From: an uncultured Oscillospiraceae bacterium
GTDB taxonomy: Bacteria; Bacillota; Clostridia; Oscillospirales; Oscillospiraceae
Assembly: GCA_944385485.1 (NCBI GenBank)
Contig: CALWXL010000009.1
Location: forward strand, 1-34,541
Reading direction: 5' to 3'
Length of the DNA stretch: 34,541 nucleotides
Shown here: one piece after another, positions 15,020-22,640 of the stretch
How positions within the stretch are numbered: position 1 is the stretch's first letter
Layout: each line of letters opens with the position of its first letter
The notes under the pieces: model-generated
The model's input: only the letters and a program-made list of their open reading frames with translations
What the model was told of the DNA's origin: nothing
Database searches by the model: none
Translations under genes and position numbers: made by a program

Positions 15020-15511
15020 ATGAAACGAGCCATCTACCCCGGCAGCTTTGACCCGGTGACGCTGGGGCATTTGAATATCATCAAGCGGGCGGCCGCCATT
15101 TTTGACGAACTGATCGTGTGTGTGATGGTCAATTCCAGCAAAAACGGGCTGTTTACCCCGGAGGAACGGGTGGATTTGATCCGCCAGGTCACCGGAGAGC
15201 TGCCCAACGTAAAGGTGGACTGTTCCCGCCAGCTGCTGGCCGACTACGCCAGAGAGCACGGGGCCAAAGTGTTGGTCAAGGGACTTCGGGCCGTGTCCGA
15301 CTACGAGTCGGAGATCCAGATGGCCATGATCAACGCCAAGCTGTATGAGGAGCTGGATACGGTGTTTTTGTACACCAGCCCCAAGTATGCCTATCTCAGT
15401 TCCACTGTGGTCAAGGAAATGGCAAGATACGGGGCGGATTTATCGGAATTTGTCCCTCGACAGATTATTACGCAGGTACAGGACAGGGTCAATGGGACCC
15501 AGGAACAATAA
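15020..15511 (+). CDS. coaD: phosphopantetheine adenylyltransferase
   Basis: A 163-residue nucleotidyltransferase catalysing the penultimate step of coenzyme A synthesis: 4'-phosphopantetheine plus ATP to dephospho-CoA. The nucleotide-binding motif is YPGSFDPVTLGHLNII, with the T-x-G-H signature as TLGH. KGLRAVSDYESEIQMAMIN is the substrate region. YLSSTVVKEMARYGADLSEFVP carries the second ATP motif in the form SSTVVKE, a common variant of ISSTxxR. The ATG lies 3 bp after rsmD, with AGGAG 8 bases ahead. The length is normal. Confidence 0.96.
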   Translation: MKRAIYPGSFDPVTLGHLNIIKRAAAIFDELIVCVMVNSSKNGLFTPEERVDLIRQVTGELPNVKVDCSRQLLADYAREHGAKVLVKGLRAVSDYESEIQMAMINAKLYEELDTVFLYTSPKYAYLSSTVVKEMARYGADLSEFVPRQIITQVQDRVNGTQEQ

Positions 15512-15524
15512 GGAGGAATGACCG

Positions 15525-16037
15525 ATGGCAACTCCGGTAGAAGAATTGCTGAATATGCTGTTTGATATGGTGGATGAGGCCCGCAATGCGCCCTTGAGCT
15601 CTGAAAAGTGCGTCATCGAGCGTGACAAGGCTCTGGACCTCATCGAGGACATCAAGGCCCAGCTGCCTGTGGAGCTGGCCGAGGCCCGTAAGGTGCTCAA
15701 CAACCGAAACGAGCTGCTCTCCAGCGCCAAGCGTGAGACGGAAGAGCTGCGCAAGCGCGCCGAGAACGAGGCCCGCCGTATGATCAGCGAGACCGAGATC
15801 ATGGCCATGGCCCGCCAGAAGGCCACTGAGATGATGTCTCAGGCCGATCAGAAGTCCAAGGAGATGCGCAACGCCGCCAATCAGTACTGCGACGACGTGA
15901 TGCGCCGTGCCGAGGAGGCTCTGGGCGAGGCTCACAACGAGATGCGCCGGGTCCAGGCCAAGTTCCGGGAGGCCCTGGGCGGAACCAGCAACACAACCTC
16001 TGCCAACCGTGCTTACGACGCCGAGGCAGACCAATAA
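15525..16037 (+). CDS. conserved coiled-coil protein, function unknown
   Basis: A 170-residue, highly charged, almost all-helical protein. Residues 30-150 form one long predicted coiled coil (for example RETEELRKRAENEARRMIS and QADQKSKEMRNAANQYC), and the end is disordered. It has no membrane segment. Such proteins are often labelled ATPase or ATP synthase subunit B-like because of coiled-coil similarity, which is not functional evidence; a DivIVA-like scaffold is another reading, but the DivIVA N-terminal domain is not clear. It sits directly after coaD with a strong GGAGG site and ends the uvrC unit before a terminator. Its codon use is that of a well-expressed gene. Confidence 0.75.
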   Translation: MATPVEELLNMLFDMVDEARNAPLSSEKCVIERDKALDLIEDIKAQLPVELAEARKVLNNRNELLSSAKRETEELRKRAENEARRMISETEIMAMARQKATEMMSQADQKSKEMRNAANQYCDDVMRRAEEALGEAHNEMRRVQAKFREALGGTSNTTSANRAYDAEADQ

Positions 16038-16052
16038 GAGAGATTTGAATAG

Positions 16053-16087
16053 AGGACCGCAGGATGGCGCACATTCTGCGGTCCTTT
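16053..16087 (+). terminator. intrinsic terminator after the coiled-coil gene, first copy
   Basis: AGGACCGCAGGAT pairs over 13 bp with ATTCTGCGGTCCT around GGCGCAC, followed by TTTC. The first 26 bases recur exactly at 16356-16381. Confidence 0.85.
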
Positions 16088-16145
16088 CAGGCTATAAGAA
16101 ACTTTATTCTACGGCAAGATGGGACCATCATCTTGCGTTGTCCCA

Positions 16146-16351
16146 AAGCCCTCGGCAGAGTTTTCCCATCCGCAGATGGGAAAATAAACTGAAATCTCGT
16201 TTTTTCGGGGACATGTGCATCGAAAAAACACTTCTCAGTCCGCCAGTGTGGCCTTGGATCGCCCTTTGATCCAAGGGTGCATGCAGCGGGCTGCATCCCC
16301 TCGAGAACATGCTGGCATGTTCGAGAAGCGTGTCGAACTTTTTCGACACGC
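16146..16351 (+). ncRNA. structured repeat element, copy 1 (candidate mobile structured RNA)
   Basis: 206 bp aligning end to end with 31102-31309. Helices: TTTTCCCATC/GATGGGAAAA (16161-16184); TTTTTTCG/CGAAAAAA (16200-16228); CAGTCCGC (16236-16243) with GCGGGCTG (16286-16293), which encloses CCTTGGATC/GATCCAAGG (16252-16276); GAACATGC/GCATGTTC (16305-16322); GCGTGTCGAA/TTCGACACGC (16328-16351). The sequence between helices is conserved in the other copy, while helix sequences change in compensated pairs. The T-G wobble in the enclosing helix pairs only on the plus-strand RNA, which favours plus-strand transcription. No protein-coding signal is present. It lies between two copies of the upstream terminator. 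I know of no matching family but could not search. Confidence 0.7.
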
Positions 16352-16355
16352 ACAA

Positions 16356-16390
16356 AGGACCGCAGGATGGCGCACATTCTGTGATCCTCC
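16356..16390 (+). terminator. second copy of the coiled-coil gene's terminator hairpin
   Basis: Twenty-six bases identical to 16053-16078, then diverging (TGATCCT instead of CGGTCCT). It still folds with one mismatch, but the T run is weak (CCATTTTG). With the first copy it brackets the structured element. Confidence 0.75.
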
Positions 16391-16525
16391 ATTTTGCTCC
16401 ACAGTGAACCGGGCCACAATTGAAAATGTCGAATAAGTGCCCCGGTTTCTGATAAACGAAGGAATTATTGTCTTGTTTCATGAAATTATTCATGAAAACT
16501 TCATATTTTTCCAAGAAAAAAGTCC
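16391..16525. other. AT-rich leader upstream of the mraZ promoter, with inverted repeat
   Basis: No gene is visible. TTTCATGAA-ATTA-TTCATGAAA (16476-16497) has perfect 9-bp arms and lies 29 bp before the mraZ -35, where an activator or repressor could bind. The sequence is markedly more A/T-rich than its surroundings. Confidence 0.45.
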
Positions 16526-16554
16526 TTGCAATTTCACCCAGGGGGATGTATACT
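16526..16554 (+). promoter_or_regulatory. sigma-A promoter of the dcw cluster
   Basis: TTGCAA (16526-16531), a 17-bp spacer, and TATACT (16549-16554). Transcription would start near 16561, just ahead of the MraZ boxes. Confidence 0.8.
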
Positions 16555-16564
16555 AGGGATACAT

Positions 16565-16590
16565 TGGAGTGAAATGGAGTGAAATGGAGG
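16565..16590 (+). promoter_or_regulatory. MraZ operator: tandem TGGAG boxes at 10-bp spacing
   Basis: TGGAGTGAAA occurs twice in a row (16565-16574, 16575-16584) and is followed by a third TGGAGG (16585-16590). In E. coli and Mycoplasma MraZ binds three or four direct repeats of a TGGG- or GTGG-like core at 10-bp intervals upstream of its own gene. The spacing and position here match. The third box doubles as the mraZ ribosome-binding site, so bound MraZ could also affect translation. Confidence 0.75.
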
Positions 16591-16598
16591 GGACGAGG

Positions 16599-17015
16599 AT
16601 GACTGGCACCTACGAGCACAGCCTGGACAGCGCCGGTCGACTCATTGTGCCCGCCAAGCTCCGTGAGGAGCTGGGCTCCCAGTTTTACCTGGCTGTGGGG
16701 GTCAAGGAGAATTTGACCCTGTACCCCATGGCGGCGTGGAACAAGCTCCAAGAGCGTGTGGCCAACCTGACCACGGCGCAGGCAGCCTCCATGGATGTGT
16801 TCTTTGCCTCGGCCCAGCTGTGTGAGCCGGACAAGCAGTGGCGGTTTCAGGTGCCCTCTTATTTGAAGGACTATGCCAAGATCGATCGGGATGTGGTGAT
16901 CACCGGCAACAACGACCGGGCTCAGATCTGGAGCGCAGAGAACTGGAAGGCCAAGACGGCCCAGCAGCTCAATCCCGAGCACATCGCGGCACTGCTGGAA
17001 GGACTGGGGATTTGA
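16599..17015 (+). CDS. mraZ: transcriptional regulator MraZ
   Basis: A 138-residue protein with two AbrB-like swapped-hairpin domains: GTYEHSLDSAGRLIVPAKLREELG at the N-terminus, then a degenerate second repeat (WRFQVPSYLKDYAKIDRDVVITGNNDRAQIWS). MraZ is a ring-shaped DNA-binding autorepressor of the division and cell-wall cluster. The frame opens upstream at 16569, but GGAGGGG lies 6 bases before ATG 16599, and this start gives the usual beginning M-x-G-x-Y-x-H-x-L-D. It is the first gene of the cluster, 4 bp before rsmH. Confidence 0.95.
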   Translation: MTGTYEHSLDSAGRLIVPAKLREELGSQFYLAVGVKENLTLYPMAAWNKLQERVANLTTAQAASMDVFFASAQLCEPDKQWRFQVPSYLKDYAKIDRDVVITGNNDRAQIWSAENWKAKTAQQLNPEHIAALLEGLGI

Positions 17016-17018
17016 TCC

Positions 17019-17951
17019 ATGGAATATACACACAAGTCGGTGCTGCTCCATGAGTGCCTAGAGGGCTTGAACATCAAGCCGGACGGCATCTATGTGGATG
17101 GTACCTTAGGTCGGGCGGGGCACTCCCGAGAGATTGCCAAGCGTCTGACCCGTGGCCGACTCATCGGCATTGACCGGGACGCAGCTGCGCTTGAAGCGGC
17201 ACCGGCCCGATTGGAAGGGCTCATGGACCGGGTGACCCTGGTGCGTGGGAACTTCAGCCAGGTGGGAGAGATTTTGCAGCAGCTGCAAATCCCCCATGTG
17301 GATGGTATGTTATTTGACCTGGGCGTGTCCTCCCCTCAGCTGGACGAGGCCGCCCGTGGTTTTTCCTATTTGCAGGACGCCCCCCTGGACATGCGGATGG
17401 ATCAATCCGCCGCCCTCACCGCCTATGAGGTGGTGAATACCTGGAGCCAGGAGGAGCTCAAACGAATTTTGTGGCAGTACGGGGAAGAGCGATATGCCGG
17501 ACCCATCGCTGCCGCCATTGTGCGCCAGCGCGCTCAGGCTCCGGTGAAGACCACGGTGGAGCTGGCGGATCTGATCCGCAGCGCCATGCCTGCCAAAGCC
17601 TGTCGGGAGAAGCAGCACCCGGCCAAGCGTTCCTTCCAAGCCATTCGCATCGCCGTCAACGACGAGCTGGGCGAGGTGGAGCGGATGCTGGATACCGCTT
17701 TGGACCTTTTGAATCCCGGCGGACGGCTGGCCATCATTTCCTTCCACTCCCTGGAGGATCGCCTGGTGAAGACGGCCTATGCCCAGTGGGCCAAGGGATG
17801 CACCTGTCCGCCGGATTTTCCCGTGTGCGTGTGTGGGAAGACTCCCAAGGTGCGTCTGGTGGGAAAGAAGCCCATCGTGTCTACCCCGGAAGAATTAAAA
17901 GAGAATCCAAGAGCTCGCAGTGCCAAGTTGCGTGTGGCAGAAAAGCTGTGA
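17019..17951 (+). CDS. rsmH: 16S rRNA (cytosine1402-N4)-methyltransferase RsmH
   Basis: A 310-residue methyltransferase (formerly MraW). It begins HKSVLLHECLEGL and has the SAM loop VDGTLGRAGHSREI, FDLGVSSPQLDEAARGFSYL, and the C-terminal block ISFHSLEDRLVK, all diagnostic of RsmH. It N4-methylates C1402 in the ribosomal P site. The late cysteines CTCPPDFPVCVCG are typical of the family. It is the second gene of the dcw cluster with normal length. Confidence 0.96.
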   Translation: MEYTHKSVLLHECLEGLNIKPDGIYVDGTLGRAGHSREIAKRLTRGRLIGIDRDAAALEAAPARLEGLMDRVTLVRGNFSQVGEILQQLQIPHVDGMLFDLGVSSPQLDEAARGFSYLQDAPLDMRMDQSAALTAYEVVNTWSQEELKRILWQYGEERYAGPIAAAIVRQRAQAPVKTTVELADLIRSAMPAKACREKQHPAKRSFQAIRIAVNDELGEVERMLDTALDLLNPGGRLAIISFHSLEDRLVKTAYAQWAKGCTCPPDFPVCVCGKTPKVRLVGKKPIVSTPEELKENPRARSAKLRVAEKL

Positions 17952-17975
17952 GATAAGATAAAGGAGATATTCACT

Positions 17976-18509
17976 ATGGCAACCCAGCGCAAAGTCAGAC
18001 AGTACGCCACCTATGGCAACGTCGCCTACAAAGTAGACAGCGCAGCCCAGACCAGAGAACGCAGACGTGTGGAACAACCCCGCCGTCCTCGGGTGCAGCC
18101 CCGGGAGCGCGTGGCCACCCGGCCTCAGGTTCAAGTACGAGCCCAGAGCGCCGTGGCCCCCTTTACCATCGTGGGATTTATGGCTGCCATTGCCTGTGCA
18201 CTGTTGCTGGTGATTTTCAGCGCCCAGCTGGCCACCGTCAATGCCCAGACCGTGGAGCTGCGCTCCACGTTGTCCGAGCTGCAGGACGAGAAAAAAACAC
18301 TGATGGCCCAATATGAAAAGACCTTTGACCTGTCGGCACTGGAGCAGCAGCTCACCGCTGACGGTTCCATGGTGGAGGCGGGCGCAGGCCAGACGGTCTA
18401 TCTGGATCTTTCTCAGGGAGACAGTGTGGTGTATTATGAGGAGGCCCGGGAGGGTGTCTCCGGCCTGATTCGCCAAATTGAGGAATTTCTGAGCGGCATG
18501 CTGTCATAA
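17976..18509 (+). CDS. ftsL: FtsL-like septum protein
   Basis: A 177-residue bitopic protein: an Arg/Pro-rich cytoplasmic tail of about 60 residues, one transmembrane helix (APFTIVGFMAAIACALLLVIF, 61-81), then an extracytoplasmic leucine-zipper-like coiled coil (TVNAQTVELRSTLSELQDEKKTLMAQYE). Position after rsmH and before the transpeptidase is that of ftsL. FtsL pairs with DivIC and DivIB to activate FtsW and its partner transpeptidase. Sequence similarity in this family is low, so the call rests on topology and order. The tail is longer than in Bacillus FtsL. Confidence 0.8.
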   Translation: MATQRKVRQYATYGNVAYKVDSAAQTRERRRVEQPRRPRVQPRERVATRPQVQVRAQSAVAPFTIVGFMAAIACALLLVIFSAQLATVNAQTVELRSTLSELQDEKKTLMAQYEKTFDLSALEQQLTADGSMVEAGAGQTVYLDLSQGDSVVYYEEAREGVSGLIRQIEEFLSGMLS

Positions 18510-18558
18510 TGGCCGCCCCAGAACACATACAATGAAATGCGGACATAGAGAGAATGAG

Positions 18559-18600
18559 GGGCGTAAGAAAACATTTGTTGGTTTCTTACGCCCTTCTTGT
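18559..18600 (+). terminator. hairpin/terminator inside the dcw cluster, between ftsL and the transpeptidase gene
   Basis: GGGCGTAAGAAA (18559-18570) pairs perfectly over 12 bp with TTTCTTACGCCC (18582-18593), followed by TTCTTGT. The T run is imperfect, so it may attenuate rather than stop transcription. I see no strong promoter between it and the next start codon. Confidence 0.65.
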
Positions 18601-18646
18601 CCCGATGTGCGCCCGGACAAACAGCAATAATAGGAGCGAATGACCC

Positions 18647-21070
18647 ATGCGAACATCCAAACAGAAGCCTGGCCGCACTCCCGGCCAAGGAAATCGAAGC
18701 CTCTTCCGCCGCACTGTGTTTCTCCTTGCGGTGGTGGGGGTAGTGGCTTTTCTGCCACTGGTGGTGCAGTTGGTCCGGCTGCAGCTGGTCCAGCATGACT
18801 ACTGGGAGGAGCGAGCTGCCAACCAGCAGACCCGAGACGTGGCAGTCAACGCCGGACGGGGCACCATTTACGATGCCCAGGGCCGCACCCTGGCCCGGTC
18901 TGGCACCGTCTACCAGCTGATTCTCTCGCCTCGTGACGTGTTGGCCTCGGTGAATGAGGACAACTATAAAAAGGAGGACGGCACCACCGACCAGGCCGCC
19001 TATGAGAAAGCTGTGAAGGAGAAGCGGGAACTCATTGTGGACGGCCTGGTGAAGATTGTGGGCCTGGACGAGGACGATCTGTGGGATCGGATCGAGTACA
19101 CCGACTCGGCCTATGATGTCCTGGTGAAAGAGTTGGAAGAGGAGGAGACCACCCAGATCCGGGAGTTCATCACCGAGAATCGGCTCTCCTCCATGCTCTA
19201 TCTGACCCCCTCCAGCAAGCGGGACTATCCCTATTCCGCTGTGGGCGGCCACATCCTGGGCTTTATGGCTTACACCCAGGACAGCGGCAGCGTGAAGGTG
19301 GGCGCTCAGGGCGTAGAGGCCATGTATCAGGATGTGTTGTCCGGCGCCACCGGACGTGTGGTCACCTCCAAGACGGGAGCGGGCACCGAGATGCTCTCCT
19401 CCTATGAGGAGTACATTGACGCGGAAAACGGCGGCAACCTCCATTTGACCATCGACGCCACCATCCAGTCCATGCTGGAGCAGACCCTGGCAGAGGGCAT
19501 TGAGACCTACAACGTGAAAAATGGCGGGTTCTGTATTGCCTTGGACCCCAGCACCGGAGCGGTGTTGGGCATGGCCAGCAGCCCCAACTTTGACCCCAAC
19601 GACTATGCCAGCATTTTTGACCAGAGCTTGCTCAATGAGATCAAGGGGCTGGCTGAGGAATACGGCACCGACAGCACGGAGTACCAGCAGGCGGTGTCCG
19701 ACGCTCTCAACCTCCAGTGGCGGAACAAGGCCTTGTCCGACACCTACGAGCCCGGTTCTACCTTCAAGCCTCTGGTGGTGGCAGCCGCCTTGGAAGAGGG
19801 CATCATCTCTGCCGACGACCACTTCTACTGCGACGGCGGCGAGCAGGTGGAAGACTGGTTCATTACCTGCCATAAAAAGGCTGGCCACGGAGATCAGACG
19901 GTGACCCAGGTGCTGGAGAACTCCTGCAACGACGGCATGATGCAGATTGCGGCCAAAATGGGGGCGGAGACCTTCTGGAACTACCTGGAGAGCTACGGCC
20001 TCTTTGACTCCACCGGCATCGACCTGTACGGCGAGGGCACCAGCGTGTTCTGGCCCGGCGGAGAGGACTTCTTCACCAGCATTTACGGTGCCACCTCTCT
20101 GGCCACCGCCTCCTTCGGTCAGACCTTTAAGATCACCCCCATCCAGATGGCCACCGCCTTTGCCTCCATCATCAACGGCGGCCACCTGCTGGAGCCCTAT
20201 CTGGTGCAGTCCATCAGTGATGACAACGGCAACAACACCTACTATCACCAGGTACAGGAGGTGCGCCAGGTCATCAGTGAGGAGACTTCCTCCACCATCC
20301 GCAGCATGCTGGAGAGCGTGGTGGCCGGGCCCTCTGCCTCCGGCCGCAACGCCTACATGGCGGGCTACCGCATCGGTGGTAAGACGGGTACCTCTCAGAA
20401 GCGAGACGAGACAACTGGAAATCTGATTTGCTCCTTTATGGGCTTTGCTCCGGTGGATAACCCCAAGGTGCTGGTACTACTGGCCTATGACTCCCCGGCC
20501 CAGTCTGCCACCAACTCCAACTACACCCCTTCCGGCACCTACATCAGCGGCGGTAACATTGCCGCCCCCATGGCGGGCCAGCTGATTGCAGACATCCTGG
20601 ATTACATGGGTGTGGAAAAGCAGTATTCCACCGATGAGCTGGAAGTGGCGGACACCACCATGATCAACGTCACCGGGTACGAGCTCACCGTGGCCAAGGG
20701 CCTGCTCACCGATCGCGGCATCCGCTGCCGCACTGTGGGCAGCGGCAACACCGTCACCGGGCAGCTGCCCAAGAGCGGTGTGACCATCCCGGGCAGCTCC
20801 ACCGTGATCCTGTATTTGGGGCAGGATGCTCCCACAGACAAGGTGAAGGTGCCGGATCTCACGGGCATGAGTCCGTCGGAGGCGAAAAATACCCTGGAAG
20901 ATATGGGCTTGTTCCTGCGAGCCACCGGAGTGACCGGAGACGGCAGCAGCATGGAGGCCATGAACCAGAGCATCGTGACAGGCACCGAGGTGACACCGGG
21001 CACGGTGGTGGAAGTGAGGTTTGTCAGCAGTGTTATCGACTATGCCGATCAAGATTTGTCGGGCGGATAG
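18647..21070 (+). CDS. PASTA-domain class B penicillin-binding protein (FtsI/SpoVD type)
   Basis: An 807-residue peptidoglycan transpeptidase. A short cytoplasmic tail and one membrane segment (residues 22-42) are followed by the dimerisation domain (AGRGTIYDAQGRTLARSG). The transpeptidase domain has the active serine in STFK (371-374), the SCN motif (426-428) and KTGTS from 579. The C-terminus carries two PASTA domains, one from about 668 (INVTGYELTVAKGLL) and one from about 730 (VKVPDLTGMSPSEAKNTL). PASTA-bearing class B enzymes at this locus are either the vegetative septal enzyme or SpoVD of the spore cortex; Bacillus has both, whereas only one is here, so I leave the symbol empty. It precedes mraY and ftsW, its likely SEDS partner. 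Confidence 0.92.
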   Translation: MRTSKQKPGRTPGQGNRSLFRRTVFLLAVVGVVAFLPLVVQLVRLQLVQHDYWEERAANQQTRDVAVNAGRGTIYDAQGRTLARSGTVYQLILSPRDVLASVNEDNYKKEDGTTDQAAYEKAVKEKRELIVDGLVKIVGLDEDDLWDRIEYTDSAYDVLVKELEEEETTQIREFITENRLSSMLYLTPSSKRDYPYSAVGGHILGFMAYTQDSGSVKVGAQGVEAMYQDVLSGATGRVVTSKTGAGTEMLSSYEEYIDAENGGNLHLTIDATIQSMLEQTLAEGIETYNVKNGGFCIALDPSTGAVLGMASSPNFDPNDYASIFDQSLLNEIKGLAEEYGTDSTEYQQAVSDALNLQWRNKALSDTYEPGSTFKPLVVAAALEEGIISADDHFYCDGGEQVEDWFITCHKKAGHGDQTVTQVLENSCNDGMMQIAAKMGAETFWNYLESYGLFDSTGIDLYGEGTSVFWPGGEDFFTSIYGATSLATASFGQTFKITPIQMATAFASIINGGHLLEPYLVQSISDDNGNNTYYHQVQEVRQVISEETSSTIRSMLESVVAGPSASGRNAYMAGYRIGGKTGTSQKRDETTGNLICSFMGFAPVDNPKVLVLLAYDSPAQSATNSNYTPSGTYISGGNIAAPMAGQLIADILDYMGVEKQYSTDELEVADTTMINVTGYELTVAKGLLTDRGIRCRTVGSGNTVTGQLPKSGVTIPGSSTVILYLGQDAPTDKVKVPDLTGMSPSEAKNTLEDMGLFLRATGVTGDGSSMEAMNQSIVTGTEVTPGTVVEVRFVSSVIDYADQDLSGG

Positions 21071-21578
21071 ACCCATCGCTGTGGTGGGGCGTGGCCATAC
21101 GGCCACGGCCCAGCTGCTGCGGCGTGTGACGGGGAACCCGGTGGTGGAACTCACGGCCTACCAGGCCATGATGGGCCCCCACACCCATCCCCGGTATCGG
21201 GCCGTGGTGGTAGAAAACTTTGAGCCTCGGGACCGACGGGCGCTCTCCCCTTGTGCCGTGGCCCGGTGGGAGCTGGCCCAGCACACCGACATCACCGTGA
21301 TGGCCCTGGACGACGGAGAGGGACGGCGGGCAGCCAAGGCTATGAAGGGCCGGGTGTTCGCCTACTCCGATGGTCGGCCCCAGGCGGATCTGACCGCAAA
21401 AAATGTATGCCTGCGCCACGAACGTGTGGAGTTTGAGGCGCTGACCCACAATGACCTGCTGCGGGTACGGGCGCCCCAGGGCCAGGTGGGACTCTATGAG
21501 ACCCTGGCCACCCTGGCCACTGCGGTGGCCCTGGGCATCCCCCTGCATCAGGCGGCTCAAAGCCTGAGCCAAGCATAG
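21042..21578 (+). CDS. truncated Mur-ligase-like protein
   Basis: A 178-residue protein in the slot where murE or murF normally stands, between the transpeptidase and mraY. It looks like parts of a Mur ligase. IAVVGRGHTATAQLLRRVTG resembles the region around the ATP loop (usual form G-T-N-G-K-T-T-T), but the catalytic lysine is missing. The tail AYSDGRPQADLTAKNVCLRHERVEFE plus GLYETLATLATAVALGIPLHQAA follows the Mur pattern of a colon of D-x-x-A-x-N, then N-x-x-x-A-x-A-A-A-x-A-L-G-I. A whole ligase is about 450-500 residues, so it cannot be an active ligase. The start is uncertain: TTG 21021, ATG 21042 and GTG 21081 are all possible and none has a good ribosome-binding site. It overlaps the preceding gene by 29 bp. 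Intact codon use and no stops suggest that it is maintained. Confidence 0.6.
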   Translation: MPIKICRADRPIAVVGRGHTATAQLLRRVTGNPVVELTAYQAMMGPHTHPRYRAVVVENFEPRDRRALSPCAVARWELAQHTDITVMALDDGEGRRAAKAMKGRVFAYSDGRPQADLTAKNVCLRHERVEFEALTHNDLLRVRAPQGQVGLYETLATLATAVALGIPLHQAAQSLSQA

Positions 21579-21608
21579 ATACAAAAGAGAGTGTGGAGGT
21601 TTGAAACC

Positions 21609-22595
21609 ATGATGAGTTTAGCAGCGGCAGCCACCGCCTTTTTGGTCACAGCGGTGGTGGGGAAGTTCTTGATTCCCGTGCTCCGGGCTATGAAGGCGGG
21701 ACAGTCCATCAAGGAGATTGGACCCAACTGGCATATGACCAAGCAGGGAACCCCGACCATGGGCGGCATCATGTTCATGGTGGGCATCACCGTGGCGGTG
21801 CTGGTGTTCTGTTGGAAGGATATGGCCCAGGGAGACTGGTCGGCCCTGATCGTGCTGGGCCTGGCCCTGATCTATGGCGGCATCGGCTTCATCGATGACT
21901 TTGCCAAGGTGCGCAAGCACGAGAACACCGGCCTCACCGCAGGTTGGAAGCTGCTGTTGCAGCTGGCGGTGTCTGTGGCCTTCCTGGCCCTGATGCGCCA
22001 CTTCGGCTATCTGTCCCCCAACCTGTATATCCCCTTCGCCAATACCTACATCCCCCTGCCCTGGGCGGTGTATCTGGTATTTGCCGCCTTCGTCATTGTG
22101 GGGTGCGTCAACGCCGTCAACCTCACCGATGGCCTGGATGGCCTGGCGGGATCTGTGACCCTGCCCGTGGCCATCTTCTTCTCCCTGCTGGCTGCCTGGT
22201 GGGAGAAGGGCAGCGTGGGCGTGTTTGCTGCCGCTCTGGCCGGAGGCATTCTGGGCTTCCTGGTGTATAATTTCTACCCCGCCAAGGTGTTTATGGGGGA
22301 TACCGGGTCCCTGTTTTTGGGTGGTGCGGTGTGTGCCATGGCTTTCGCTGTGGACGCCCCCCTCATCCTCATCCCCGTGGGTATCATCTACATCGCCGAG
22401 ACCATGAGCGATATCCTTCAGGTGGGCTACTTCAAGCTCACCCACGGCAAGCGGATCTTCCGCATGGCGCCTCTCCACCATCACCTGGAGCTGGGTGGGT
22501 GGACGGAGGTGCGCATTGTGCTCACCTTTGCCGCCATCACCGTGGCCTTCTGCCTGCTGGCCTTTGCCGGGGTGATGTATCGCTACGCCACATAA
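21609..22595 (+). CDS. mraY: phospho-N-acetylmuramoyl-pentapeptide transferase MraY
   Basis: A 328-residue polytopic membrane enzyme that makes lipid I from UDP-MurNAc-pentapeptide and undecaprenyl phosphate. Diagnostic blocks are KQGTPTMGGIMF, the double aspartate FIDDFAK, the catalytic NLTDGLDGLAG, FMGDTGSL, and the HHHLELGGW loop. About ten hydrophobic helices are evident. A GTG-started frame begins at 21591, but GGAGG at 21595-21599 lies 9 bases before ATG 21609, which is the likely start. Confidence 0.97.
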   Translation: MMSLAAAATAFLVTAVVGKFLIPVLRAMKAGQSIKEIGPNWHMTKQGTPTMGGIMFMVGITVAVLVFCWKDMAQGDWSALIVLGLALIYGGIGFIDDFAKVRKHENTGLTAGWKLLLQLAVSVAFLALMRHFGYLSPNLYIPFANTYIPLPWAVYLVFAAFVIVGCVNAVNLTDGLDGLAGSVTLPVAIFFSLLAAWWEKGSVGVFAAALAGGILGFLVYNFYPAKVFMGDTGSLFLGGAVCAMAFAVDAPLILIPVGIIYIAETMSDILQVGYFKLTHGKRIFRMAPLHHHLELGGWTEVRIVLTFAAITVAFCLLAFAGVMYRYAT

Positions 22596-22640
22596 GGGGA
22601 GCACGTCCCCACTCATATATCTCTGGAAGGAGGCACACCA

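Noticed and set aside
16087-16419. Minus-strand frames across both structured elements (16087-16419 and 31009-31203) giving vaguely similar peptides
   Set aside because: The peptide similarity follows from DNA similarity; substitutions keep base pairing, not amino acids, and there are no ribosome-binding sites.
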